Part shown: positions 16,475 through 24,726 of the stretch, in pieces
Numbering within the stretch: position 1 is the first letter of the stretch
How the letters are laid out: every line of letters starts with the position of its first letter
Origin: VAXT01 sp963794605
GTDB taxonomy: Bacteria; Actinomycetota; Thermoleophilia; Gaiellales; Gaiellaceae
DNA: 64,000 nt
NCBI GenBank assembly: GCA_963794605.1
Contig: CAWCEN010000002.1
Coordinates: 124,001 to 188,000 of the forward strand
Direction of reading: 5' to 3'
Program-made: the position numbers and the translations under genes
The notes under the pieces: model-generated
The model's database searches: none
Told to the model about the DNA's origin: nothing
Seen by the model: the letters and a program-made list of their open reading frames with translations, nothing else

Positions 16475-17196
16475 GTGGGCCGCCTGCTCGAGAGCTCGGC
16501 AGATCGTCCAGCGGAACGACCTGCTGTCGGTGTCGCCGTCGAGCGCACGACGACTTGTGTCACAGGAATCCGAGTTAGTCTCCGTGCCTTGGCCAGCAGA
16601 CCTCGCTCGAGCCAGTACGACTGTTGCTCCGGCGGTATCGCCAACAGCACACGGGTCGCTGGGAACGATCCGAGCGCATCGGTCATCGACTCCAGCGGTT
16701 TGTCGCTGCCGACCGATCCGGTCGCCGCAGCGGCTCGCTCCCGAAGCAAGGCGACCGTGCGGAGCATGCTCTGCCGAGCGTAATGCCGCTCTCGATTCTC
16801 GTCGTCGGTCAAGAAATGGAGGTGAGAAACGCGCACAGGAACGACGACCTGCACGACAGAGGCGTCCCCAAGACGAGCGAGGATCTCCTCGCAGAGTGCG
16901 CGCTCGTCGCAGTGTGAGTCGGCGACCACGAGAAGCCTCGTCTGCCGGTCGACCGAATCCGCGGGCCGGAGCGCGCTGACGCGTGTGCGCTCGAACGCGA
17001 GCGGCGCCAGCGCGGCCAGGCCGAGGATGACCATCGACACGATTGCGAATCCGATCCATCCAAGCGGCGGTGGCTTGATGACGAACGCGACGAGGAACCC
17101 GTAGGCGACCAGCACCGCTGCGGTCGACGCAAAGATCACGACGCTCGCCTTCGGCAGCGACCTCCGCCTTCTTGTGACCACGCCCAAGACAATCAT
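16471..17196 (-). CDS. Membrane-anchored USP-like protein
   Basis: A 241-residue protein with two membrane helices near the N terminus (about 18-38 and 45-68), followed by a soluble domain beginning TRLLVVADSHCDERALCEEI and ending VTQVVVRS. The strand order and the ATRVLLAIPPEQQSYWLERG segment resemble USP-like nucleotide-binding folds also seen at 23377-23852. The ATG is 2 bases past the stop of the DUF488 gene, and the stop overlaps the winged-helix gene. A stress-signalling role is inference. Confidence 0.65.
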   Translation of the reverse strand: MIVLGVVTRRRRSLPKASVVIFASTAAVLVAYGFLVAFVIKPPPLGWIGFAIVSMVILGLAALAPLAFERTRVSALRPADSVDRQTRLLVVADSHCDERALCEEILARLGDASVVQVVVPVRVSHLHFLTDDENRERHYARQSMLRTVALLRERAAAATGSVGSDKPLESMTDALGSFPATRVLLAIPPEQQSYWLERGLLAKARRLTRIPVTQVVVRSTATPTAGRSAGRSAELSSRRPT

Positions 17197-17197
17197 C

Positions 17198-17578
17198 TCA
17201 CTCAGCGCGCCTCGTCGTTCCCGACTTCGGCAGACCGCGCCGCAACACCTCGGCGAGGACGACGGCGTCGTTGTGCTCGCTGTCGTGTGCCGCGTAGACG
17301 AGCGTGACCGTGCCGAGTCTGGCGCGTCGTCTGAGCTCCCGAAGGCGCTCGGCATTCGCGCGGAGCTCGTCGATGTAGCGCCGGCGGAACTCAGGGAAGC
17401 GGCCGGGCTCATGGCCGAACCACTCTCTGAGCTTGCTGCTCGGCGCCAGGTCCTTCTCCCACTGGTCGAGCTGGGCCTGCTTCTTCGAGACCCCGCGCGG
17501 CCAGAGGCGATCGACGAGCACGCGGTATCCGTCCTCGGCCGATGCCGCTTCGTAGGCTCGTTTCAGACGTACATCCAT
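17198..17578 (-). CDS. DUF488-family protein
   Basis: A 126-residue protein with the family's hallmarks: DGYRVLVDRLWPRGVSK, WEKDLAPSSKLREWFGH, FRRRYIDEL and VTLVYAAHDSEHNDAVVL. DUF488 proteins are widespread and uncharacterised, often found with stress or redox genes. The ATG overlaps the stop of DoxX (TAATG), so translation is coupled. Function unknown. Confidence 0.88.
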   Translation of the reverse strand: MDVRLKRAYEAASAEDGYRVLVDRLWPRGVSKKQAQLDQWEKDLAPSSKLREWFGHEPGRFPEFRRRYIDELRANAERLRELRRRARLGTVTLVYAAHDSEHNDAVVLAEVLRRGLPKSGTTRRAE

Positions 17579-18150
17579 TACCGCTCCTTTGGCGCTGCGG
17601 TTCGGACGGTCGCCGACGGTGCGGCTGCTGTGCGCGGCTCGTCCGACTCTCGAGGAGCCTGAGATTGGCGCCCGAGCGTCAAGGTGACGAGCGCGATCAT
17701 GGGCGCGAGTACGACAAGTGCGAGCGCCCACCACGGGCCGGAGATATTCCCCGCCCAACCGAACGCATGGTCGAGCGAGAAGCGGCCGGGGCCGGCGGCC
17801 GTGACCGCCACCCCAGTGGCGATGATCAGCAGGTTGTACTCGAACCCGCCGGCTGAGTTGAAGAAGCCCTTCTTCCAGTGCACGGTTCCGATCGCGTTTA
17901 GCATCACGGCGGTCAACGCGAGGGCGGCGAACGGCGTAAGAAAGCCGAACGCGAAGAGCAGACCTCCGCCTAGTTCGCTGAGACCAGCGATCAACGCCAT
18001 CGCAAGCGGGGTCCGGAAGCCAAGTCCGGCGAAGAACGTCCGCGTGCCGGCAGGCCCGCTGCCGCCGAAGGACCCGAACAGCTTCTGCGACCCGTGGGTG
18101 GCCAGAGTCAGCCCGGCAACGACACGTAAGAGGATCATCGCGTACTCCAT
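17578..18150 (-). CDS. DoxX-family membrane protein
   Basis: A 190-residue protein with four predicted membrane helices, starting MEYAMILLRVVAGLTLATHG from ATG 18150 behind GGGAG. The pattern THGSQKLFGSFGG, SELGGGLLFAFGFLTP and FNSAGGFEYNLLIIA is typical of DoxX, which in mycobacteria forms a membrane complex for oxidative-stress defence. It heads a minus-strand run (DoxX, DUF488, USP-like, winged helix, AlkA, and possibly GAPDH and Rieske) behind the palindrome at 18187. Confidence 0.88.
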   Translation of the reverse strand: MEYAMILLRVVAGLTLATHGSQKLFGSFGGSGPAGTRTFFAGLGFRTPLAMALIAGLSELGGGLLFAFGFLTPFAALALTAVMLNAIGTVHWKKGFFNSAGGFEYNLLIIATGVAVTAAGPGRFSLDHAFGWAGNISGPWWALALVVLAPMIALVTLTLGRQSQAPRESDEPRTAAAPSATVRTAAPKER

Positions 18151-18186
18151 CGACTCCCATGGTGGCTGGGGCGATCGCGGCCAGCA

Positions 18187-18204
18187 ATCGGGTCGCGGCC
18201 CCAA
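18187..18204. promoter_or_regulatory. Palindromic operator, copy 4 (one mismatch)
   Basis: ATCGGGTCGCGGCCCCAA differs at the last base only. It lies 37 bases before the DoxX start and is the nearer of two copies in this divergent spacer. Confidence 0.6.
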
Positions 18205-18237
18205 TGTTGCGATGCGTTGAGCTCGCCAGTGCCGCAG

Positions 18238-18255
18238 ATGGGGTCCAGACCCGAT
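18238..18255. promoter_or_regulatory. Palindromic operator, copy 5 (perfect)
   Basis: ATGGGGTCCAGACCCGAT matches all fixed positions. It lies 50 bases before the small membrane gene at 18306, which leads into transaldolase. Confidence 0.75.
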
Positions 18256-18305
18256 GGCGCCGTGGGTAGACGCCCGCGATCCTCAGATCACAAGGAGGTG
18301 CACAA

Positions 18306-18449
18306 ATGGAAGCTCTCGACTCGTACACGTCCGCAGTCGCCGTGCTCAGCGCGGCGCTTCTGATGATCACCGCCGGACTCGCGAAGCAGCAGCTTGTCTG
18401 GAAGCGACCAAAACCTGTCCGGGCGCGAAGCCGCCGGCGGAGGTACTAG
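18306..18449 (+). CDS. Small single-pass membrane protein
   Basis: A 47-residue protein, one hydrophobic helix (AVAVLSAALLMITAGLA) and a strongly basic tail ending RARSRRRRY. A very strong ribosome-binding site (AAGGAGG) is placed well before the ATG, like that of the USP at 21277. It lies just behind the perfect palindrome at 18238, so it is probably the first gene of the transaldolase transcript. No family recognised. Confidence 0.65.
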   Translation: MEALDSYTSAVAVLSAALLMITAGLAKQQLVWKRPKPVRARSRRRRY

Positions 18450-18502
18450 GGGCTCATGGAAATGCTGCTTCTTGATCCGAATCTCGTCGGCGGGAGGTTG
18501 CA

Positions 18503-19627
18503 ATGAGCTCCCGCTTGCATCGACTCTCAGCCCTAGGTCAGAGCGTGTGGATCGACTACCTGTCGCGTGATCTGATCGAGTCCGGCGCTCTCGCGGGGGC
18601 CGTTGCTGAGGACGCCGTCGTCGGCGTCACCTCGAACCCGAGCATCTTCCAGCAGGCGCTCGCACATGGAAGTGCGTACGACGAGCAGATCGCCGCCAGC
18701 CACGGCCACGCCAAGAGCGTGTTCCTCGAGTTGGCGATGCGCGACGTCACCACCGCCTGCGACCTTCTCCGACCCGTCTGGAACCGGACGCAAGGCGGCG
18801 ACGGTTACGTCTCGATCGAGGTCGACCCGAATCTTGCCGGCGATACTCCGGCCACGATCAAGCAGGCGACGCACTTCCACGAGGCAATCGCGCGCCCGAA
18901 CCTGATGGTCAAGATCCCCGCTACGGACGCGGGCGTGCCGGCGATCGAGGAGATGACCGCGCGCGGGTATGCGATCAACGTGACGCTGATCTTCTCGCTC
19001 ACCCGCCACCGCCAAGTCGCTGAGGCATACCTGCGCGGGCTCGAGCGGCTCGTTGCCTCGGGCGGCGACCCGAGTCGCATCCACTCCGTCGCCAGCTTCT
19101 TCGTCTCGCGCGTCGACACCGAGACCGACCGCCGCCTCGCCGAAACTAATCGTGAGGACCTCAAGGGTCGACTCGGCATCGCCAACGCCAAGCTGGCCTA
19201 CCAGCAGTACAAGGCATTGTTTCGCGGCCAGCGTTGGGACGCTCTCGCCGCGCGCGGCGCGACTGCGCAGCGCTGCCTGTGGGCATCGACGTCAGTGAAG
19301 GACCCGAGCCTGCGCGACACGCTCTACGTCGAGGAGCTGATCGGGCCGGAGACGATTTCGACCATGCCAGAGGAGACGATTCGCGCCTTCCAAGACCACG
19401 GCCGAGTCGAGCTGCGACTCGAGTCTGATCTCCAGGAGGCGCAGTACTTGTTCAACAAGCTCTACGCCGTCGGCGTCGATTACGACGATGTGGTCGCGAC
19501 GCTCGAACGCGAGGGTATCGAGAAGTTCGTCGCGTCGGTCGACCGGCTGCTCGAGCAGATTCGCGCGAAGCGCCGTGACATCGGAGCTGGTGGGAAGAGC
19601 CAGGCGGGAGCTGTCAGCTTGCCCTAG
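18503..19627 (+). CDS. tal: Transaldolase
   Basis: A 374-residue transaldolase of the long actinobacterial/cyanobacterial type. It has SVWIDYLSRDLIESGAL, GVTSNPSIFQQAL, and the Schiff-base Lys137 in NLMVKIPATDAGVPA. It moves a dihydroxyacetone unit between sugar phosphates in the non-oxidative pentose phosphate pathway. It lies 53 bases after the small membrane gene behind a palindromic operator, and the stress island also holds GAPDH and a G6PD remnant, which fits NADPH supply under stress. Confidence 0.95.
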   Translation: MSSRLHRLSALGQSVWIDYLSRDLIESGALAGAVAEDAVVGVTSNPSIFQQALAHGSAYDEQIAASHGHAKSVFLELAMRDVTTACDLLRPVWNRTQGGDGYVSIEVDPNLAGDTPATIKQATHFHEAIARPNLMVKIPATDAGVPAIEEMTARGYAINVTLIFSLTRHRQVAEAYLRGLERLVASGGDPSRIHSVASFFVSRVDTETDRRLAETNREDLKGRLGIANAKLAYQQYKALFRGQRWDALAARGATAQRCLWASTSVKDPSLRDTLYVEELIGPETISTMPEETIRAFQDHGRVELRLESDLQEAQYLFNKLYAVGVDYDDVVATLEREGIEKFVASVDRLLEQIRAKRRDIGAGGKSQAGAVSLP

Positions 19628-19776
19628 GCGCGCCACGGCGAGGCCCACGGTAATGCGCGTGCGTACCTCTCCTCGTCCGCCAGAACGCTGTACGAGTTCG
19701 GGACCAAAAAGCCGAACTCTGCGAGCTGGCAAGTGCCGCCAGCGACGAGGCGCACGAGGATCAATGCTGGCTCCGC

Positions 19777-20055
19777 TTAAGCCGCCTTCTCTTCGGCCTG
19801 CGTCTGATCCCGACCGCGCACGATTACCACTGGACATGCTGCATGCTGCGCACATACTTGGCTTAACCCATCGAGGTTGGCGCCTAGGACAAGCGGCACA
19901 CCCTCAACCGCCGCGCTGCGGCCGTATGGCGAGCGGAGCTGCCAGGCGTGCACGACCCGCACTCTTGATTGGCGCAGCCGCGCCTCCTCGAGAGCAAACC
20001 TGAGTGCCGCCTTGGCGCTGTCTGAGCGGTCTATGCCGACGACGATCACGCCCAT
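19777..20055 (-). pseudogene. Universal stress protein with internal deletion
   Basis: Only 92 residues. The first half is normal (MGVIVVGIDRSDSAKAALRF, RVRVVHAWQL), then VLGANLDGLSQVCAQHAACP jumps straight to the final strand PVVIVRGRD. The usual middle part with the ATP motif GxxG-9x-G(S/T) is missing, about 45 residues fewer than a full USP. The reading frame is kept. It overlaps the start of the upstream gene 20046-20378 and is probably co-transcribed. It may be non-functional or a trimmed variant. Confidence 0.75.
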
Positions 20056-20378
20056 GTCGCGCTCCGGGCTGTTGTGGCGCCTTCGCTGTCCCACTCGAAC
20101 TGCTCCCGGGCGATCCGCGGCGGGCCGTCGACGATCGACCCCCAGTCGTCAAGCGCACGCTGGAGCTCGTAATGGGAGGGCCCGTCGATGAGATCGTCGA
20201 CGATCCATTCGACCTCGTGCCCCTCGAAGATGAAGATGACTTCACCCGCCGAGAGAAACACGCTCTGTCGCTCAAGCCCGGAAGAGCTCAGGTCAAAAGG
20301 GGGTCCGGCGGCCAGGAGCTTCCCGGCCCGTTCTTCGGCGCCGGGCTTCAGGCGAGCGACGATTGCGACGCGTTCCAT
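20046..20378 (-). CDS. Small stress-island protein, paralogue of 6199-6561
   Basis: A 110-residue protein starting MERVAIVARLKPGAEERAGK from ATG 20378 with an AAAGGGG site. It continues QSVFLSAGEVIFIFEGHEVE and WGSIVDGPPRIAREQFEW. The beta-alpha-beta pattern suggests a dimeric alpha/beta barrel (ferredoxin-like). The paralogue at 6199 lies next to the GreA-like gene. A perfect palindrome lies 78 bases upstream. I know no function. Confidence 0.7.
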   Translation of the reverse strand: MERVAIVARLKPGAEERAGKLLAAGPPFDLSSSGLERQSVFLSAGEVIFIFEGHEVEWIVDDLIDGPSHYELQRALDDWGSIVDGPPRIAREQFEWDSEGATTARSATWA

Positions 20379-20455
20379 TCCGTTCCCCTTTCCTGGCTGT
20401 TGGCGTCCGATCTCGGCACGTGCACGGAAGTTCGCTTGCCTCGTGTCGACCTGCA

Positions 20456-20473
20456 ATCGGGGCGCAGCCCCAT
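20456..20473. promoter_or_regulatory. Palindromic operator, copy 6 (perfect)
   Basis: ATCGGGGCGCAGCCCCAT matches all fixed positions. It lies upstream of the gene pair 20378-19777, between it and the stop of the USP at 20500. Confidence 0.75.
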
Positions 20474-20499
20474 CTTCTCGGCGGCCGAACTCGGCCGGT

Positions 20500-21030
20500 C
20501 TAGAGTCCTCCCGGCTCGCGCACGCCGAGGCCGAAACGAGCGATGCCCCCGTCGCAATCGGTGCCGCCGCCGCCAAGGCCCAAGCGAGCGATCCCGCCGG
20601 CGAAGTCGCGGTCATCCTCGATGAACTCGCGCTCGTCGCCGGTCCCGTTGACTGGCGCCTCGCCACCAATCGGCACAACGACGACCGGGCACGGTGCGCG
20701 CAGCCACAGGTCGAGCGAGATGCTGCGCGACGGGGACGAACCGACCACGATCAGGGCCGCGTCCTTCTCCTTGGCCGCGTCGAAAAGGCTATCGGCGGGG
20801 TCGCCGCCCTCGACGAGCCATGTGGCACCGCAGTCGAGGTCGGTCGCGTGACCGCTCAGTTCCTCGAGCCGCTCGACAGTCGCGCTCATCTCTGCGTCGG
20901 CAGGGGTGCCCTCGGTCGCGCGCACGAAGACCAGGCCTAGTCCCAGCTTGCCGGCCAGAGCACGGGCGACGCGGGCGGCTTCCCTCGCCGACACCGAGTT
21001 GTCGACACCGCAGATGATTGAACCGGTCAT
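20500..21030 (-). CDS. Universal stress protein with glycine-rich C-terminal repeat
   Basis: A 176-residue USP: MTGSIICGVDNSVSAREAAR, then ALIVVGSSPSRSISLDLWLR and PCPVVVVPIGG, so the final half of the ATP site is partly kept. After the normal end (about residue 130) comes an unusual tail with two copies of a GGIARxGLG unit. The ATG has AAGGAG at a good distance. A palindrome lies at 21087, upstream. It is divergent from the USP at 21277. Confidence 0.85.
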   Translation of the reverse strand: MTGSIICGVDNSVSAREAARVARALAGKLGLGLVFVRATEGTPADAEMSATVERLEELSGHATDLDCGATWLVEGGDPADSLFDAAKEKDAALIVVGSSPSRSISLDLWLRAPCPVVVVPIGGEAPVNGTGDEREFIEDDRDFAGGIARLGLGGGGTDCDGGIARFGLGVREPGGL

Positions 21031-21086
21031 CAGAACTCCTTGTTCGCTTGTCTATCGAGGATCGTCCGTTGTAGAGACGAACCGCT

Positions 21087-21104
21087 ATCGGGTCGGGAAC
21101 CCAT
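21087..21104. promoter_or_regulatory. Palindromic operator, copy 7 (one mismatch)
   Basis: ATCGGGTCGGGAACCCAT has one mismatch in the CCC block. It lies 57 bases before the minus-strand USP start at 21030. Confidence 0.6.
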
Positions 21105-21191
21105 GTAGGCGGCGGAGCGTCCCCCATCTCGCTGGGTTACAGGAGGTGCGGCATCACAAGGAGTCGGCACCGGTCCGTGCGGATTCGACAA

Positions 21192-21209
21192 ATGGGCTCC
21201 ACACCCGAT
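21192..21209. promoter_or_regulatory. Palindromic operator, copy 8 (one mismatch)
   Basis: ATGGGCTCCACACCCGAT has one mismatch in the GGG block. It lies 68 bases before the USP start at 21277. It is very like copy 5, and both promoters end in AAGGAGGT before the ATG. Confidence 0.65.
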
Positions 21210-21276
21210 GGCTGCGACGGGTTCGCGCTGGCACGCTGGCAGTGCCAATGAGAAAGCCGACTAAGGAGGTACACCA

Positions 21277-21770
21277 ATGAACGCAACTGTCTCGAATCGA
21301 CCCGCCACCTCCGCATCCGCGGAGCGTGAAGATCGGGCGGCCGAGCCGATCGTCGCGGCAGTCGACGCGTCGGCGGCGAGCCGGGCCGCGGCCGAGGAGG
21401 CGGTCGTCCTCGCAGCCGAGCTCGACGCACCGCTCGTGTTCGCGTATGTCCGGCGCGCCCCGGCTGGCGTCTTCGGCAGGCCCGTCTACCAGCAGCGGCT
21501 GACTACGGAAAATGAGCGTGCGCAACGCGTCCTCGATCGTGCTCTGCACATCGCGGATACCGCAGAGGTCGAAGCCGAGGCCGAGATCCTCGAGGGCTCG
21601 CCGGGCAGCGGATCGTCGAGTTCGCGCGCGACCGCGGAGCACAGTTGGTCGTTATCGGCTCCCGGCGGCGCCGATTCGGCCCTAGCGTCTCGCGTGCCGT
21701 AACCCGAGCCGCCGACCGCCCGGTCGTCGTCGCGGCGCCGCGCTCGTCCCGCCTCGCGCTCGCCGCCTGA
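21277..21770 (+). CDS. Universal stress protein, frameshifted
   Basis: The first frame reads to ILEGSPG at about 21605 with the USP start PIVAAVDASAASRAAAEEAV. The next frame continues QRIVEFARDRGAQLVVIGSR, FGPSVSRAVTRAADRPVVVA and stops at 21770. Together they give a normal USP of about 160 residues with the ATP-loop region present. One base change near 21603 explains the break. It has a strong AAGGAGG site and a palindrome upstream. Confidence 0.85.
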
Positions 21771-21951
21771 GCTGGAGCGCCGCGCGCGTCAGCGGTCTTG
21801 CGGTGCCCAGAGGAGTAGGTGTCCGCAGGGCCGCGATCCTTACCTAATGCCGACCCCAGCCGCGCGACTCCTCGTTCAGGCGCCCCCGGGGACACACCTC
21901 GTGACCGACTAGCCTGGCTTGATCGGAGCAGGGGTCAGGCGGGGTGCGGCT

Positions 21952-22408
21952 TCAACGTGACCCCGCCTCCTTCTCCGTTGCCGCTCGGCCACGGACGACG
22001 AGCACGGGGCGCTTCGACTCGCGCAGGACTCCACGCGAGACACTCCCGAGCAGGGCGCTGGCGATTGCGCCGTGCCCGCGCGACCCCACGACGATCATGT
22101 CCGCGTCCTGCGAGTCGGCATAGGCGGCGATTTCGCGGGCGGCATCGCCGACCAGGAGGTGCGTGGTCGCGCGCACCCCTGCGCCCTTCGCGATCTCTTC
22201 AGCCTCCTCGAGCGGGACGCGATCGGCCTCAGCTGAGCTCGTGGGGAACCGCCGGCGTCGTGCCCAACCCGCCCGGCAGGACGTCCATGAGTGGAGCGAC
22301 GTGAACGAGCAGTGCAGTCGCCTCCTCGTCGGCCGCGAGCTCGAGCCCGAAGTCGAGGGCCTCGGCCGATGCGGCGGAGCCGTCGGTGGCGATCACGATC
22401 TTGTCCAT
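21952..22408 (-). CDS. Universal stress protein, frameshifted
   Basis: The first frame starts at ATG 22408 (AAGGAGG upstream) and reads MDKIVIATDGSAASAEALDF to a stop near 22230. The downstream frame reads GVRATTHLLVGDAAREIAAY, DADMIVVGSRGHGAIASALL, GSVSRGVL and PVLVVRG, the full ATP-binding C-terminal half. A single extra T near 22232 explains the break. This is the best-conserved USP ATP site in the island. Confidence 0.87.
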
Positions 22409-22453
22409 AGGAACCTCCTTCGCCGACCAGGATCGAGATTAACCCATGATCGG

Positions 22454-22985
22454 CTAGTGATCGGTGCGTCGCTCGGTTACGCCTCCGAGGACGGCCCGAT
22501 CGAGCCGGCACCGTACTCCTGCAGATGGGACGCGGCTTTCGTCCCAGGCTTCGAGCACGGGTGTTACGACCCGCCATGCTTCTTCTGCCTCTTCCCCGCT
22601 GACCGACAGCGCGTTCCGTCCTTCGAGGACGTCGAGCAAGACCATGCTGTAGGCCGGGAGAGCCGAGACGGGACGCGGTCCACTGAGGATGAGCGGCGCA
22701 AGGGATTGCCCTTCCATCACCGGCGAGCTGGAGCGTGATCTCTCCGGCCCGTCGATCCCGAGCTGAAGCTCAGGCGCCGGTGGCACCGAGCGCCGGAAGC
22801 GCAACACGACCATCTTGCGAGTGTCGCTCAACGCTTTTCCGGCGCGCAGGACGAAGCGCGTGCCTTGCCAGCGCTCGGCCTCGGCTTCCAATGTGATCTC
22901 GACAAACGTCTCGGTGCCCCGCTCCGGATCGACGCCGTCCTGGATCTCCTCGGTGCAAGCTGCCTCCAGCTTGCCCGCGTCGCAC
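22454..22985 (-). pseudogene. Glucose-6-phosphate dehydrogenase, C-terminal fragment
   Basis: The frame reads GVDPERGTETFVEITLEAEA, WQGTRFVLRAGKAL, MVVLRFR and YSMVLLDVLEGRNALSVSGE, the C-terminal domain of G6PD. The NADP-binding N-terminal half is absent: homology stops at about 22985, where a plus-strand remnant begins. Near 22520 a frameshift diverts the natural end (LQEYGAGSIGPSSEA in the other frame, stop near 22484). The enzyme cannot work as it stands. A former role in NADPH supply within the stress island is likely. Confidence 0.8.
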
Positions 22986-23458
22986 CGGCTCTGAGCGACG
23001 AGGATGGCAAGGCCCTTACTCAGGCTGTGCGCGCGTTGGCCGACGCGCTCGCGCTACTGGCGACCGGCCTGGGCGATCGAGACACCCGTCAACGTGCCGC
23101 CGACCGGGCGCTCGATGTCGCCAATTCGGTCGCGGCCGACGAGGCGGCGGCGGGGTCGAGCCGCGCAACTGCCGTGACGGCGATACGGATCGTCACGACC
23201 GACGTGATGGTCTTCGCGGGCGTCGACCTCGACACGGCAGTCGAGGCCGTGCGGGCGGGTATCCTCGAACATCGGGTACAGGAGCCCCCGCCGGCCCAGC
23301 GCAGGATCCGAGGCTGGTTGAAAGCCTGTTTCGCAGCTGACACAAAAAACCTCGCCCGAGGTGTCGGGCGAAAAGGTCAGCTGCCAGCTCGGGGCGAGTC
23401 GCCGGCTGCCGGCACTCGTCCGGCTCGATCGATTTCGAAGACGGTCATAGGAATATGA
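22985..23458 (+). pseudogene. Unknown helical protein, 5' end missing
   Basis: From about 22985 the plus frame reads LSDEDGKALTQAVRALADAL, RQRAADRALDVANSVAADEA and then VFAGVDLDTAVEAVRAGILE. It looks coding (helical, Ala/Asp/Arg rich) and not antisense of G6PD. No start codon fits, because the frame to its left is antisense to the G6PD fragment. I do not recognise the family. The C-terminal end past about 23340 may be non-coding. Confidence 0.45.
23343..23370 (-). terminator. Rho-independent terminator
   Basis: On the minus strand a CGCCCGA/TCGGGCG hairpin (23353-23370, loop CACC) is followed by AGG and six T. It lies directly after the stop of the minus-strand gene at 23377. Confidence 0.8.
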
Positions 23459-23852
23459 AAGGCACGGCGAATCTCATCGAGAAGCCCTCGTTCCTGCCAC
23501 CCGTCGTGATCAGCCGCTCGGAGGGCGATCAAGATGTGATCGGGCTCGAATTTCCGCATAACGTCGTCCAGGGCAGTCATCGGCGTGTCGTCTCCAACCT
23601 CGGCTCGGATCTCAGCCTCGGGCGCGATGTCTTCGACGTGGCCGAGCACTGCAGAGAGACGCTCGTCGGCCTCGTACCGAGCTCGATCGTGTCGGAGGCC
23701 AGCCATTGAAGCCCGCTGACCAGAATCGGCGTGAGCACGACGATCTCGGAAGCTGTCTGGATGAGCGACCGAACGAGTGGGGGAAGCTCTTCGATGTTGG
23801 CAGCGGCCTCACCGGTCGCGATCAATAGACGGGTTCCGCCACTGGGCGACAT
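23377..23852 (-). CDS. Stress-island protein with USP-like fold, frameshifted
   Basis: The first frame starts at ATG 23852 (MSPSGGTRLLIATGEAAANI, VLTPILVSGLQWLASDT). The next frame continues DRARYEADERLSAVLGHVED, DDVMRKFEPDHILIALR, and FHIPMTVFEIDRAGRVPAAG. One missing base near 23690 joins them into about 158 residues. The alternation of strands and helices resembles the soluble domain at 16471. A terminator follows. It is divergent from the tandem USP remnant. No named family. Confidence 0.65.
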
Positions 23853-23924
23853 GAGCGGATGATGCCAAGCCTTCGACTGTGCGCGTGGCTGCGTATCGAC
23901 ATCCCGTGACCTACGATCGTCGGG

Positions 23925-24709
23925 ATGAACGACGCGGTTGCCGAGGCGCCGGCCCTTTTCCAACGCATCGTCTGCGGCGTCGATGGCACGCCCGAGAGCA
24001 CGACCGCGGTCGAGCAAGCCGCTCGCCTCAAGGATCAGGACGGCGAACTGCGTCTCGTCTCGGCGGCGAACCTGTCTCTCGCCGCCCACGCGGGCATGGC
24101 CGCAGTGCATGCGGCGGATCTTCTGCAACAGGACGCGGAATCCGCCCTGGCCGATGCTCGGCGACTCGCTCCGTCTGCCACCGAGCGTCTCGTGAACGGA
24201 GATCCTGTCCGAGTCTTGCTTCGCGAGGCGGAGCAGGCGACTCTCTAGCTCTCGGAACGCACGGTCGCGGACGGGCGGTGGCTCTCTTCCTGGGACTGTC
24301 GCAGCAAGAATGCTTCGTGACGCGCCGACCTCCGTTCTCATCGCGCGGCCGGCGCGCGACAGCGAGTGGCCCCGCTCGATAGTCGCCGGTGTCGACGGAT
24401 CCGCGGAGTCTGGAGTCGCTTACAGCATCGCCCGTCTGGTCGCCGAGCGATTCGGCGCGACGTTTCGTGCCATCGCATCGACGAAGGATCACCTCGACGA
24501 AGACGGCGGCACGCAAGATCGCTCCCGACCTCGACGAGGACACCCGTGGAGCGGTCGACGTACTCGTGGAGGCATCTGCCTCCGCAGACCTCCTGATCGT
24601 CGGCAGCCGCGGCCTACACGGCTTGAAAGCCCTCGGCAGCGTGAGTGAGCGCGTCGAAAACCAGGCGCGCTGCTCGGTACTCGTTGTCCGCGCCAGGCAA
24701 GCCTCGTAA
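23925..24709 (+). pseudogene. Tandem universal stress protein, broken by three frameshifts
   Basis: Four frames are needed to follow it: FQRIVCGVDGTPESTTAVEQ (first USP domain) to REAEQATL and a stop at 24246; then LGTHGRGRAVALFLG; then MLRDAPTSVLIARPARDSEW with SIVAGVDGSAESGVAYSIAR (second domain); then AARKIAPDLDEDTRGAVDVL, LLIVGSRGLHGLKALGSVSE and CSVLVVRARQAS to 24709. Joined, it is a two-domain USP of about 260 residues with ATP loops in both halves. Three breaks in 785 bases are hard to explain by programmed shifting. Confidence 0.8.
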
Positions 24710-24726
24710 CAGTGGCGACAACGGCC

